The notes under the pieces were generated by a model that saw only the letters and a list, made by a program, of their open reading frames with translations, searched no databases and was not told where the DNA came from. A stretch of DNA of 49,466 nucleotides from Tildeniella torsiva UHER 1998/13D (GTDB lineage Bacteria > Cyanobacteriota > Cyanobacteriia > Phormidesmidales > Phormidesmidaceae). The stretch spans positions 1-49,466 of the forward strand of contig JAHHIH010000005.1 in the NCBI GenBank assembly GCA_019358835.1, read 5' to 3'. The translations under genes and the position numbers were made by a program. Positions within the stretch are counted from its first letter, which is position 1. Every line of letters starts with the position of its first letter. Below are positions 35,203 through 43,787 of the stretch, piece by piece.

Positions 35203-36303
35203 CTAAATAATAGCCAATGCTGGGGAGTATATAGCCCTGGGGATGCGATCGCGATCGATTTCTACTACTAGATTAACGTGTTCGCCATCGCCTTTGAGGG
35301 CGGCAATAAATAGCTCTGGGTGCAGGGCACACCAGAAATAGTCTACGAAGGCATCAATGGTGGCGTCGCTCATGCCGGTTTTGCCCTGGGCTTTCATCTG
35401 GTGTTCGGCGTCTTTGCGCCACTGCTTACTGAGGCGGTAGTCGGCGGGACACAGCACCATCAGGCGATCGAGACAGTCCCACAGGGGCAGGTAGGTGGCC
35501 AGCTCAGCGTTCATATCGCGGGCAAACTGGCGATCGGCCTCGGTGGCAATGGGGGCTGGGGCCTGGTCGAACCGGGCCTGGTCGATGGGGCGCGCCCCCA
35601 AAAACCAGCCCTCAAACAGCAGAATATCGACATCCTGTACCCACTCTGGGTCGGTGCGATCGCCTTCGCCACCGTGCAGCGATTTGTCGAACCGAGGCAG
35701 AGCAACGGCCTCACCTGCCCCCGCCGCCCGAATTTGGGCCAGGGTGGCCAGTCCTAAATCAATGTCGTGGGTGCCCGGCGGCCCTCGCCACCGCAGCCTG
35801 GGGTCAACCTGAATTAGCGCCTGGCGATCGCGGTAGGTCTTGTAAATATCGTCAATCGACAGGCCCACCGCCCGGTAGCCCATCACCTCCAACAGATGCT
35901 GAAGAATCAAAGTCAGGGTGGTTTTTCCTGTTCCCTGCCCCCCTAGTATCCCTTGAATTAGGGGGCCAGCCTGGGCATCACGGGCTTGCTTGAGGGTCAA
36001 GGCCAGAGGCAGCCACAGCCGCCAGTACAGCCCCAGGTAGTGCTCCATAGGGGCAGGGGGCAGGGGCAATGTATCGTGATGGGATACTAGGGTTTGCAGC
36101 CAACCCAGGCGCTCCTCGATCTGGGCCATGCCATTCTCAGCGGTAATGCCCCAGGCAGCGGCCCGTCTGGGGTCGGCCAGTTCCCACGCCAGCAGCTGCT
36201 GATACTGGCCATCGTCAAGAGCACTCCCCGCCAGGTAGGCAGCGAGCAGGGGCGCGATCGCGAAATCTGTCGCAAAATCCGTTGAGGTTGTCGGGTCTGC
36301 CAT
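35203..36303 (-). CDS. glyK: D-glycerate 3-kinase
   Basis: 366 residues from ATG 36303. The P-loop ILGGQGTGKTTL is at 119-130, then GYRAVGLSIDDIYKTY and LRWRGPPGTHDIDLG are marks of the plant/cyanobacterial GLYK family (P-loop kinase related to uridine and phosphoribulokinases). The end segment YFWCALHPELFI also fits. It makes 3-phosphoglycerate from glycerate, closing the photorespiratory cycle. It starts 10 bases after the DUF3352 stop and is probably co-transcribed with it. The frame continues upstream inside that gene without similarity. Confidence 0.9.
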   Translation of the reverse strand: MADPTTSTDFATDFAIAPLLAAYLAGSALDDGQYQQLLAWELADPRRAAAWGITAENGMAQIEERLGWLQTLVSHHDTLPLPPAPMEHYLGLYWRLWLPLALTLKQARDAQAGPLIQGILGGQGTGKTTLTLILQHLLEVMGYRAVGLSIDDIYKTYRDRQALIQVDPRLRWRGPPGTHDIDLGLATLAQIRAAGAGEAVALPRFDKSLHGGEGDRTDPEWVQDVDILLFEGWFLGARPIDQARFDQAPAPIATEADRQFARDMNAELATYLPLWDCLDRLMVLCPADYRLSKQWRKDAEHQMKAQGKTGMSDATIDAFVDYFWCALHPELFIAALKGDGEHVNLVVEIDRDRIPRAIYSPALAII

Positions 36304-36313
36304 CACTGCATCG

Positions 36314-38035
36314 TCACGATTGGTTGCTGAGCTGCACCAGAATGCTGCCGGTCTGCATCGCATCGCTGCGATCGCCACTGACCAGCGTAACCTGTCGTAG
36401 ATGCTTGAGGGCAGGCTGGGCCACCGTACTCCACAGTCGCCACCGGGGCAGCTGGGCCGCCAAGCCAGCCTGAATTTGGGGCCAGTCGATATGCACATAG
36501 CCGGTGCTAGGGCCAGGCACCTGGGCCACCTGCGGCCACCAGGCCGGGCGCTGCCGGGGTACCGCAGCGGGGTGAATGACCGCATCCAGCATGGCAGGGG
36601 ATGCCGCCAGCGCCTCGTACTGATCGACCTGGGCGTGCAGCCCAGCCACCTCGGCCACCACCTGCAGCGGCTGGGAGCCTCGCATCTTGGGCAAGGCCAG
36701 GCGCGTCCATGCGATCGCCGGAGTGCCCCGCAGGTCGAGAGTACCAACTCCCAAGCCCTGCTCCTGGGCCAGGGCCGTAATCCCATCGAGCGTTGCCGCC
36801 AGTGGCTCGCTCTGGGGAGCCACCACCAGCCAGTCGGGCAAGCCGGTTTCAGCCCTTCCCAACCCCACCCCATAGGCGCGATCCACCCCCGTCTGGAGGA
36901 GAGCCATCGCGCCCTGGCCGAGCGCACCGTCAATCAGCTTGGCTAACGGAAAGCGGCCCTCACCTGCGGGGGAAAGCAGGGCCAGCAGGGGATTGAGCCG
37001 CTGCCCCAGGGTTGCCAAGTCAGTCCCCACCGCTGCTACCGCGAGAGAATCTGGCAGGTAGGGCACAATGTTTTCCCAATCGGTGGCCCTGGCCCGCTGA
37101 GGATGGAGACGGTGCCCCTGGGCAGCCAGCAGCGCCGTGTGGCCCACGAGCCCCTCGCGGGTGAGCTGCCACGACATCAGCCCCCAGCCCACCTGGTCAT
37201 CGGCAGCTCCCAGTTCACCCAGTTCCACCGCCGCTCCATCAGAATTTCGGTCGGGGTTGAGCCACTGACTGACCGCAGGCAGATTCAGGGCCAGCAGCCC
37301 CACCCGCTGACTGGGCACTTCCCGCAGGGCGGTCTTGTAGCGGCGATCGCTCTGCAGATTAAGGTCGGTAGACTGGGCGGCGGTCAGCGCCTGGCGCAGC
37401 ACGTCGGGGTGGTTGGCCGCCAGCACATAGCGGTTGGCCACTAGAGCCGTGGCTAGCTGGGCGGTTTCTTCTCTGGGGGATCTTGGCGTCGCCCGCCGAG
37501 CATAGATCAGCCGGTTGCCCGAGAATTCTTCAAAGGTGAGGGCGTCACCTGCGATCGCACGGTTTTGCCAATATAGCTCCAGAGCCGCCTGGGCCGCCGC
37601 GCTGTCGTTGCAGGCCAGGGCCACCAGATAGCCAGGGGTAGTGCCGTTGGTGGGGTCTTGGTCGAGGTCGGCGGTGACCATGGCGGCGGTCACCTCTTCC
37701 CCCAGCCAGGGCTGAAGGTCGCGGCTGTAGCTGAGGCCAGTGTTGGCCAGCAGCGCTTGCTCGATCAGTTCCTGGTCTTGGCGGGTCTCCTGGCGCAGGC
37801 GGGGGGCAGCCAGGTATTCCCACAGGCTGGCGAGGCGATCGGGGCGCACCAGTACCGAGGCGACGACGGGCGACTGCTTGGGCACAAACTGAAACGCCAG
37901 CGGCTGGGCCTGCCCACCGCGCTCAATCAGGTACAGGGGCGTGTTGAGGGTCAATCGCCCCAGCAGGCCCAACCCCAGCACCAACACTAGCCCGGCGACA
38001 ATAGCCAGAGGGCGAATAAACGAGCGAAACTTCAT
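36314..38035 (-). CDS. DUF3352 protein, membrane-anchored
   Basis: 573 residues from ATG 38035 (a GTG lies three codons upstream). One N-terminal helix (about 8-28: PLAIVAGLVLVLGLGLLGRL) is followed by a large soluble domain with FVPKQSPVVASVLVRPDRL, LLANTGLSYSRDLQPWLGEE and FEEFSGNRLIY, the typical pattern of DUF3352, a cyanobacterial family of unknown function. Probably periplasmic or lumenal. Its tight link to glyK (10-base gap) is notable but does not show a role. Confidence 0.85.
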   Translation of the reverse strand: MKFRSFIRPLAIVAGLVLVLGLGLLGRLTLNTPLYLIERGGQAQPLAFQFVPKQSPVVASVLVRPDRLASLWEYLAAPRLRQETRQDQELIEQALLANTGLSYSRDLQPWLGEEVTAAMVTADLDQDPTNGTTPGYLVALACNDSAAAQAALELYWQNRAIAGDALTFEEFSGNRLIYARRATPRSPREETAQLATALVANRYVLAANHPDVLRQALTAAQSTDLNLQSDRRYKTALREVPSQRVGLLALNLPAVSQWLNPDRNSDGAAVELGELGAADDQVGWGLMSWQLTREGLVGHTALLAAQGHRLHPQRARATDWENIVPYLPDSLAVAAVGTDLATLGQRLNPLLALLSPAGEGRFPLAKLIDGALGQGAMALLQTGVDRAYGVGLGRAETGLPDWLVVAPQSEPLAATLDGITALAQEQGLGVGTLDLRGTPAIAWTRLALPKMRGSQPLQVVAEVAGLHAQVDQYEALAASPAMLDAVIHPAAVPRQRPAWWPQVAQVPGPSTGYVHIDWPQIQAGLAAQLPRWRLWSTVAQPALKHLRQVTLVSGDRSDAMQTGSILVQLSNQS

Positions 38036-38374
38036 TGACCTCACGCCTGCAACCCAAAAACACCCGCAGCGCGATCGCCCACGCCGACTAATTCTCCTTA
38101 GTGTATGGCCCTTCGAGCCCCGTAATGCCTCGGATGCCAGCGGGCTGTTTAGAAATTAAACAATGTAAATTTTCAGGTTTCTTAGGGTCAGGCAAAATGT
38201 TTCGCTGATTTACGTTGCGGCAAAGGTTAAAGACTGACCGAGGCGATCGCCGCTGCCCTCGACCAAAACGATCTTTGCCCAGTGCTATAGTTAGCCTTAG
38301 AAATTGGCCAAACCCAGCAGTATTAAGGCATACTCTGGCACTTTGGCCCTAAACATACAGTTTTTGGCTGAAAT
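38036..38374. other. divergent intergenic region
   Basis: About 340 bases between DUF3352 and the Pr6Pr-like gene. TATAGT near 38287 is a possible -10 for the plus-strand gene. No gene or strong hairpin was seen. Confidence 0.35.
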
Positions 38375-39037
38375 ATGCTGCGTTCTTCTGGCCTGCGACG
38401 GTTTGCGACTCTATCGGCCCTAGTGGGCTGGTTTGCCTTGACGGCGCAATTTTACCTATCGGTGCAGCTGGGCATAGCCAACGGCAATGGGCTGTTGGGT
38501 GGCGTAGTGGCCTACTTCAGCTATTTCACCATTTTGACCAATTTGCTGGCGGCGATCGCCCTCACCGCCGGAGCCCTGCCCGATCGCGCTGCTCCGCCGT
38601 GGCTGGCATGCTTTCGCCGCCCCGGTGTCATCACCGCCATTACCGCCAGCATTATTGTGGTGGGCAGCGTGTACTTTCTGATTCTGCGTCACATTTGGGA
38701 GCCCCAGGGGCTTCAGCTGGTGGCCGATGTGCTGCTGCACTATGTTATTCCGCCGCTGTTCTCTGTGTACTGGTGGTGGGCCGTACCCAAACAGGTGCTG
38801 CGCCCTGCCGCCATCCCCCGCTGGCTGGCCTATCCCCTCGGGTACGCCATCTATGCCCTGGTGCTAGGTGCTTTTCGGGGCCGCTACCCCTATCCATTTG
38901 TCGATGTCATTGTTCTGGGCTACCCGCGCGTGCTGCTAAATTCGGCGGTCATTTTGGCGGTCTTTGCCCTGCTCTGCCTGGCACTCATTCTGCTAGGGCG
39001 ACTAGACCAGCGCCGCCGTGCCCCCGGCCTCGGCTAA
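38375..39037 (+). CDS. Pr6Pr-family membrane protein
   Basis: 220 residues with six membrane helices. FYLSVQLGIANGNGLLGGVVAYFSYFTILTN near the start, RHIWEPQGLQLVADVLLHY (charged His motif) and YWWWAVPK match the bacterial Pr6Pr family (FAR-17a/AIG1-like fold). Relatives in animals are lipid hydrolases; the activity in cyanobacteria is unknown. No partner is evident; DUF29 follows after 31 bases. Confidence 0.82.
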   Translation: MLRSSGLRRFATLSALVGWFALTAQFYLSVQLGIANGNGLLGGVVAYFSYFTILTNLLAAIALTAGALPDRAAPPWLACFRRPGVITAITASIIVVGSVYFLILRHIWEPQGLQLVADVLLHYVIPPLFSVYWWWAVPKQVLRPAAIPRWLAYPLGYAIYALVLGAFRGRYPYPFVDVIVLGYPRVLLNSAVILAVFALLCLALILLGRLDQRRRAPGLG

Positions 39038-39068
39038 AATAAAGCCACATCACTGCTGAGGGCGATCG

Positions 39069-39527
39069 ATGACTCTGGCTCAAGATGTAGAAACGTCTCT
39101 CTACGAACAAGACTATCTGCTATGGCTAGAGCAGGTTGTTGAACAGCTGCGGCGCAAAGACTTTAATGGTTTGGATATCCCTAACCTGATTGAGGAGATT
39201 GACGACTTGGGGAAAAGCGAGAAGCACGCTGTTGCCAGCTACCTTATGCATCTCTGTGAACATCTTCTCGAGCTCAAATATTGGGATGCAGAGCGCGATC
39301 GCTGCTTTCGCGGTTGGACTGTAGAAATTACCAATTTTAGGCTTCAGCTCCAGCGGCGCTTGAAAGTTAGCCCTAGCCTCAGGGGCTATTTAGAAGAGAT
39401 CTTTAACGAAGAATACAGCAACGGCAGAATGCTGTTTTTAAACAAAAGTGGATTAGAGCCTCAAAAGGTACCAGCACAACCCTGGTTTGCTCTCAAAAAT
39501 GCCTTGGATCACCAATGGCTCCCCTAG
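39069..39527 (+). CDS. DUF29 family protein
   Basis: 152 residues. SLYEQDYLLWLEQVVEQLRR, LDIPNLIEEIDDLGKSEK and HLLELKYWDAERDR are the fixed marks of the cyanobacterial DUF29 family, an all-alpha soluble protein usually present in many copies per genome. Function unknown. It converges on the lipoprotein gene with a 19-base gap. Confidence 0.92.
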   Translation: MTLAQDVETSLYEQDYLLWLEQVVEQLRRKDFNGLDIPNLIEEIDDLGKSEKHAVASYLMHLCEHLLELKYWDAERDRCFRGWTVEITNFRLQLQRRLKVSPSLRGYLEEIFNEEYSNGRMLFLNKSGLEPQKVPAQPWFALKNALDHQWLP

Positions 39528-39546
39528 GCAAACTATTGCCGTGGCC

Positions 39547-39957
39547 TTATTCCCAGTCCACCTGCTGAATGCGATCGATATAGTCGAGGTTGGCTAGCTC
39601 GATCAGAATGTCTTGGTGATTAGCCTGGTAGGTGTTGCCAATGGTTAGCACCTCACCCTCGCCACAGCCAATGCGCCCTCGGCTCTGGGGAAAAAACTGC
39701 GCCGACGGGTCGATAGCGCTCACCGCCTGGGCATAGGCACCGCCCACAGGAATGCAAAACTCGTAGTCGAGCGATCGCTTGCCGTCGGTGGGGCCGTAGA
39801 GGCCGTTTTCATCAAGGCTACTGAGATCGAAGGCAATCTTATCTATAGCAGTCGAGCCATCTGCCGAGGGGATTGGCTGGCAGCCCAGAACGAAAGCCAG
39901 CAATGTAACCCCCAGAGGCAGAGTGAGCGCTGTCCGCAGGCAAAGCGTGAAAGCCAT
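39547..39957 (-). CDS. putative lipoprotein
   Basis: 136 residues from ATG 39957. The signal ends in a lipobox, AFVLGCQP, with Cys26 the likely lipidated residue. The mature part has two further Cys (YEFCIPVGGAYA and GRIGCGEGEV) that may pair. I do not recognise a family. The frame is open further upstream but without a signal-like start. Confidence 0.7.
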   Translation of the reverse strand: MAFTLCLRTALTLPLGVTLLAFVLGCQPIPSADGSTAIDKIAFDLSSLDENGLYGPTDGKRSLDYEFCIPVGGAYAQAVSAIDPSAQFFPQSRGRIGCGEGEVLTIGNTYQANHQDILIELANLDYIDRIQQVDWE

Positions 39958-40097
39958 AGGAGTGCCGTTTGAAGAGGTATCGAGACAGGCCCAGGTGATT
40001 AATAGCCGACTGTCTGGCCAACGCCTCACCTGGGCACGCCATAGCGAATGGTGCTTAGCCCAGTCTATCGCGCCACCAGCCTGGGCAGATGCCCCTG

Positions 40098-40820
40098 TCA
40101 GACCAGGCGATGGCCACCATCTACATGCACCACCTCCCCCGTCACCGTCGGGCTGGTCATGAGAAAGATCACCGCCTGGGCTACATCAGCCGCAGTCGAG
40201 AGCCGCTTCACCGGCACCTGAGTGGCCACTTGGCCAAACATCGCCTGCTTGTCAGACCCCAAAATGTCGTTCCACATGGGGGTTTCGGTCCATCCGGGGG
40301 CAATGGCGTTGACGCGAATCGGGGCCAATTCGAGGGCAAGGGCCCGCGCCAGTTGTTCGGCGGCAGCAGTAGATACTGCCGTAGCCCAAGCGCCAGCTAC
40401 GGGGCGATCGCTCGACAGCCCGCCGGTAAAGATGAGCGAGCCAGCGCCAGACATTTTAGGCACCGCCGCCCGCACCACATGCACCGCCCCCCACACCCTC
40501 GTATCGATTGCCCGGCGAAAGGTCGCCATCTCGCCGGTCAGCACGTCGCCCCCCACAAAGCTGCCCGCAGCCACATAGACGTGGTGAATAGGGGGTAAAT
40601 CAGCCAAGGCCCGATGGATAGCCGCCTCATCGGCAGCATCTGCGATCGCGCTGCGCACCCCACCCAACTCAGCAGCGGCCCACTGCAAACGCTCTGGGTT
40701 GCGACCGACCAAGGTCACCATCGCTCCCAACTGCTGGGCAAGATGGGCCGTGGCCAGCCCAATGCCGCTGCTGCCGCCCACAATCACCACATGCTGCCCT
40801 TCCAACGTAAATAAACCCAC
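40098..40820 (-). CDS. SDR-family protein lacking the YxxxK catalytic pair
   Basis: 240 residues. The Rossmann start VIVGGSSGIGLATAHLA binds NAD(P), and the end INAIAPGWTETPMW and MTSPTVTGEVVHVDGGH are typical of short-chain dehydrogenases. Where YxxxK should stand (about residue 150), the sequence is ATAVSTAAAEQLARALALE: aligned on the following helix, Tyr is Thr and Lys is Thr. It may be inactive as a dehydrogenase or use another mechanism. It lies downstream of the GST in the same direction (100-base gap). Confidence 0.88.
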   Translation of the reverse strand: MGLFTLEGQHVVIVGGSSGIGLATAHLAQQLGAMVTLVGRNPERLQWAAAELGGVRSAIADAADEAAIHRALADLPPIHHVYVAAGSFVGGDVLTGEMATFRRAIDTRVWGAVHVVRAAVPKMSGAGSLIFTGGLSSDRPVAGAWATAVSTAAAEQLARALALELAPIRVNAIAPGWTETPMWNDILGSDKQAMFGQVATQVPVKRLSTAADVAQAVIFLMTSPTVTGEVVHVDGGHRLV

Positions 40821-40920
40821 GACTTTAGCTCCTCATTCATGACGACAAAAATATTTTTACCAAGACCGACCTAACCCAGTCCCTTCCAGGTCTTGGCACC
40901 CCAGAAGCCTGGCCTTACCC

Positions 40921-41568
40921 CTAGCCCTGGGCCTTACTCTCTAGCAGCGCTGCCAAGGTTTGCCTAAAACTCTCCCGCTGGCTCAACCGACCTAGCCAAG
41001 CTGCTGTTTTGGGTCTGGTCACCACCAGCACTGAGCCTTCCCGCGTCAGGGCAATGTAATGCACCATAGCCCCCGTCAGCAGATCAGCCAAACTCAGCGT
41101 CTCGCCAGCTAAAAACGGGGCGACCAAGGCCTGCTCTAGCACGTCGAGATGCTGCTCCGTAGCCGTCACCGCCTCAGCAACCACAGACTCATCGGGCTCG
41201 CCGCCCATAATCGGGGCCATAATGCGCTGGACAAACAGCTGCATTACCCCAACCGGGTAGAGGTAATGGGCAGCAATACTCATCCACTGCCGCATGCGAG
41301 CTCGGGCCTGGGCCTCCACTGGCTGCAAGGTAATCTGACCCAAGGCCTCATCGATATATCCCAAGATGGCCGGAGTCTCGTACAGCACAAAGTCACCCTG
41401 CTCCAGCACGGGCATTTTGCGAAAGGGGTTTAACCTGGCATAATCCGCTGTCTTAAGGGCATCGAATCCCACCTCGTTGAATTGGTAGTCAACGCCCTTT
41501 TCAATTAGGGCGATGCGGGCAGCTCGCACGTAAGGGCTCACCGCGAAGCCGTGCAGTATCGGGGGCAT
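40921..41568 (-). CDS. glutathione S-transferase family protein
   Basis: 215 residues. The thioredoxin-like N-domain has SPYVRAARIALIEKGVDYQ, PFRKMPVLEQGDFVLYET (cis-Pro) and AILGYIDEAL; the helical C-domain has LFVQRIMAPIMGGEPDE and LSLADLLTGAM. It should conjugate or reduce electrophiles with glutathione. Two TetR-type operators lie 23-55 bases before its start, so it is probably the main target of the adjacent TetR regulator. Confidence 0.92.
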   Translation of the reverse strand: MPPILHGFAVSPYVRAARIALIEKGVDYQFNEVGFDALKTADYARLNPFRKMPVLEQGDFVLYETPAILGYIDEALGQITLQPVEAQARARMRQWMSIAAHYLYPVGVMQLFVQRIMAPIMGGEPDESVVAEAVTATEQHLDVLEQALVAPFLAGETLSLADLLTGAMVHYIALTREGSVLVVTRPKTAAWLGRLSQRESFRQTLAALLESKAQG

Positions 41569-41585
41569 AGGGATAGCTCCTTTCA

Positions 41586-41628
41586 GTATCTTGAATGAGC
41601 GTTAAAGTTGAACGCTCATTCAAGATAC
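41586..41628 (-). promoter_or_regulatory. double TetR operator upstream of the GST gene
   Basis: GTATCTTGAATGAGCGTT (41586-41603) and its exact complement (41611-41628) form an 18-bp inverted repeat with a 7-base gap. Within it are two 16-bp operators of the TTGAAn6TTCAA type: TTGAATGAGCGTTAAA (41591-41606, one mismatch) and TTGAACGCTCATTCAA (41608-41623, perfect), with centres 17 bp apart. Two TetR dimers could bind side by side. Confidence 0.8.
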
Positions 41629-41664
41629 GCTCAAAAAAAGGGCCTGTCAAGCAGACCGCGAAAT

Positions 41665-42243
41665 TTATTGGGGGTTTAGCAGCGCGATCGCCCCAGCAGC
41701 AATACTATTAAGCGTTTGGGCATCCCGCCGCATTCGGGCCACAGCCAGCATACCTACCACCAGACCCAGCAGCGCCTTAGCCTGGGTCTCAACGTCGAAG
41801 GCAGCTGGCAAATCGCCCTCTTGCTGAGCCTGGGCCAGACTTTGTCGAAAAAACAGCTCAATATCATCAAGGCGACTTTCCACCACCGCCATCGTCGTCG
41901 GCGAGTGGGATTCTCGCTCCATAGCGGTATTGATCAGCAGGCATCCCCGCTGTCCTGGGTCGCTGGCCATTGCCTTGGCTAGATGCTCAAACCACTGCTG
42001 AATGCAGATCAAAGGCGAGCAGTGGCGCGGCATAGAGGCAAAAAAGAAATCTTGAGTATATTTTTTAAACGCCTGCTGAAAGAGCTTTTCTTTATCGCCA
42101 AAGGCAGCATAGAGGCTGCCCGGTTGAATGCCGGTCGCCTGCACAATGTCCTTCATGGAGGTGTTGGCATAGCCGCGCTGCCAAAACAGATCCATGGCGA
42201 TCGCCAACACCTCATCTGCATCAAACTCTCGTTGCCGCACCAT
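41665..42243 (-). CDS. TetR/AcrR-family regulator
   Basis: 192 residues from ATG 42243; the frame is open 99 bases further but without similarity. The N-terminal helix-turn-helix reads FDADEVLAIAMDLFWQRGY, TSMKDIVQATGIQPGSLYAAF and GDKEKLFQQAF. The C-domain (CLLINTAMERESH) matches the COG1309/TetR_C group that senses quinones or electrophiles. Operators occur before the GST gene and in its own promoter, so it likely represses both and is released by a reactive compound. Confidence 0.92.
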   Translation of the reverse strand: MVRQREFDADEVLAIAMDLFWQRGYANTSMKDIVQATGIQPGSLYAAFGDKEKLFQQAFKKYTQDFFFASMPRHCSPLICIQQWFEHLAKAMASDPGQRGCLLINTAMERESHSPTTMAVVESRLDDIELFFRQSLAQAQQEGDLPAAFDVETQAKALLGLVVGMLAVARMRRDAQTLNSIAAGAIALLNPQ

Positions 42244-42284
42244 AACGCATAGATAAGTAACCCCAACGATCGAGCATAGCATTC

Positions 42285-42300
42285 TTGTCTGTTCGTTCAA
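42285..42300 (-). promoter_or_regulatory. TetR self-operator
   Basis: TTGTCTGTTCGTTCAA keeps the TTCAA half of the 16-bp operator and the flank CAAGATA found at the GST promoter, but its other half has two mismatches. It lies 42 bases before the tetR start, fitting weaker autoregulation. Confidence 0.55.
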
Positions 42301-42338
42301 GATATTATGCTCAACACCTCTCAATTGCCAAATGAATG

Positions 42339-43025
42339 TCAAGAGGCTGACGCGTTACTGGAGGACCCACCAGTGGATCGACCCACAATAACCTGGGCCT
42401 GCTTTTCAGTCTCGGCCTTGCGCTCACTGTAGCGGTCGGTAAGATAATCCACTTTATCGCGCAGCAGTAAGGTGAATTTGTAGAGTTCTTCCATCACATC
42501 GATAACGCGATCGCGGTAGGCCGAGTCTTTCATGGTGCCGTCGTCGTTAAATTCCTGATAGGCCTTCGCCACCGACGACTGGTTGGGAATCGTAAACATC
42601 CGCATCCACCGACCCAGCACCCGCAGGGTATTCACCGCATTGAAGGATTGCGACCCGCCGCTCACCTGCATCACCGCCAGGGTTTTGCCCTGGGTGGGCC
42701 GCACTGCTCCCAGGCTCAGGGGGATCCAGTCGATCTGGTGCTTCATCAGGCCGCTGATATTGCCGTGGAGCTCGGGGCTAGACCACACCTGCCCCTCAGA
42801 CCACAGCACCAAGTCCAGCAGCTCCTTCACCTTGGGATGATCGTCGGATACGCTGCCGTGAATCGGCAGATCGTGGGGGTGAAAGAACCGCACTTCTGCC
42901 CCAAAGCCCTCAATGATTCTGGCGGCTTCTTCAGCCAGGAGGCGGCTGTAGGAGCGATCGCGCAGCGACCCATAGAGAAATAGAATCCTCGGTTTGTGGT
43001 CAAAGCTCACAGGGTTCTGCCTCAT
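42339..43025 (-). CDS. arsH: ArsH-family NADPH-dependent FMN reductase
   Basis: 228 residues from ATG 43025. It has the flavodoxin-like start [60 protein letters not shown] and [13 protein letters not shown], matching ArsH closely. These enzymes reduce quinones and iron and oxidise organoarsenicals with NADPH. No arsR, arsB/acr3 or arsC is near, so here it may mainly serve redox defence together with the TetR-GST genes, which start 96 bases downstream on the same strand. Confidence 0.92.
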   Translation of the reverse strand: MRQNPVSFDHKPRILFLYGSLRDRSYSRLLAEEAARIIEGFGAEVRFFHPHDLPIHGSVSDDHPKVKELLDLVLWSEGQVWSSPELHGNISGLMKHQIDWIPLSLGAVRPTQGKTLAVMQVSGGSQSFNAVNTLRVLGRWMRMFTIPNQSSVAKAYQEFNDDGTMKDSAYRDRVIDVMEELYKFTLLLRDKVDYLTDRYSERKAETEKQAQVIVGRSTGGSSSNASAS

Positions 43026-43130
43026 CAACTAACGAACCAGGAGCGCCACTGCTACTCCAAACAGCTGGGTCGGCTCTGAGCAGTCCTTCAACACCTTCAA
43101 CAAAAGAAGTGTTTTCGGGAAGGGAGATGC

Positions 43131-43787
43131 CTACTTGTCCAGATGAGTGCCGATCAGGCAGGCTCCAGTCAGGCTGACGCCGTCGAGCTGGGTGCTAGAG
43201 AGGTCAGCACAGAGCAAGTTAGCACCCCCCAGGGAGGCTCCCGACAGGTTGGCCTGGCGCAGATCGGCCTCTTCTAAATTCGCGTTGTCCAGCCGCGCCC
43301 CCTGCAAATCAGTCTGGGAGAGGTCGGCCCCCTTAAGGTTGGTATCGCTAAGATTTGCCCCGCGCAGGTCGGCTCCGCGCAGGTCTACTCCTTGCAGGTT
43401 GACCCCCATCAGGTTGCAGCCACTTAGGAATGCTCCCGCTAGGCTGACGCCGCCCAAGCGCGCCCCCATTAGGTTAGCGCCCCGCAGGTTAGCACCCCGC
43501 AGGTCTGCTCCGGTGATGTCGCACTGCATCAGGTTTGCACCCCATAGGCTGGCCCGCAGGTCGGCCCCCACCAGGCTAGCTCCCATCAGGTTTGCCCCTT
43601 CAAGATGGGCCTTTGCCAGCGAGGCCCGACTGAGGTCGGCTCCCACCAGGTTGGCTCCAGCCAGATAAGCACCGGCTAGGTCAGCGCCAGAGAGGTCTTC
43701 ATCTTCCAGATCGGCCCCGGCCAGGTGACGGAGCTTGCCCGATCGCAGGGCGGCAATATCTATAGAATCGCTGGGCACAGAGGTCAC
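43131..43787 (-). CDS. pentapeptide-repeat protein
   Basis: 218 residues, almost all A(D/N)LxG-type pentapeptides in about 38 continuous repeats, which fold as a right-handed quadrilateral beta-helix. No signal or helix. The start is a GTG at 43787 that overlaps the TAG of the upstream DICT/HD-GYP gene (TAGTG), so translation is coupled. Function of such proteins is mostly unknown; a role with the signalling protein is implied only by the coupling. Confidence 0.9.
   Translation of the reverse strand: MTSVPSDSIDIAALRSGKLRHLAGADLEDEDLSGADLAGAYLAGANLVGADLSRASLAKAHLEGANLMGASLVGADLRASLWGANLMQCDITGADLRGANLRGANLMGARLGGVSLAGAFLSGCNLMGVNLQGVDLRGADLRGANLSDTNLKGADLSQTDLQGARLDNANLEEADLRQANLSGASLGGANLLCADLSSTQLDGVSLTGACLIGTHLDK

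Noticed and set aside
42339..43025. Arsenic resistance operon
   Set aside because: Only arsH is present; no arsR, arsC, arsB or acr3 gene lies in the window.
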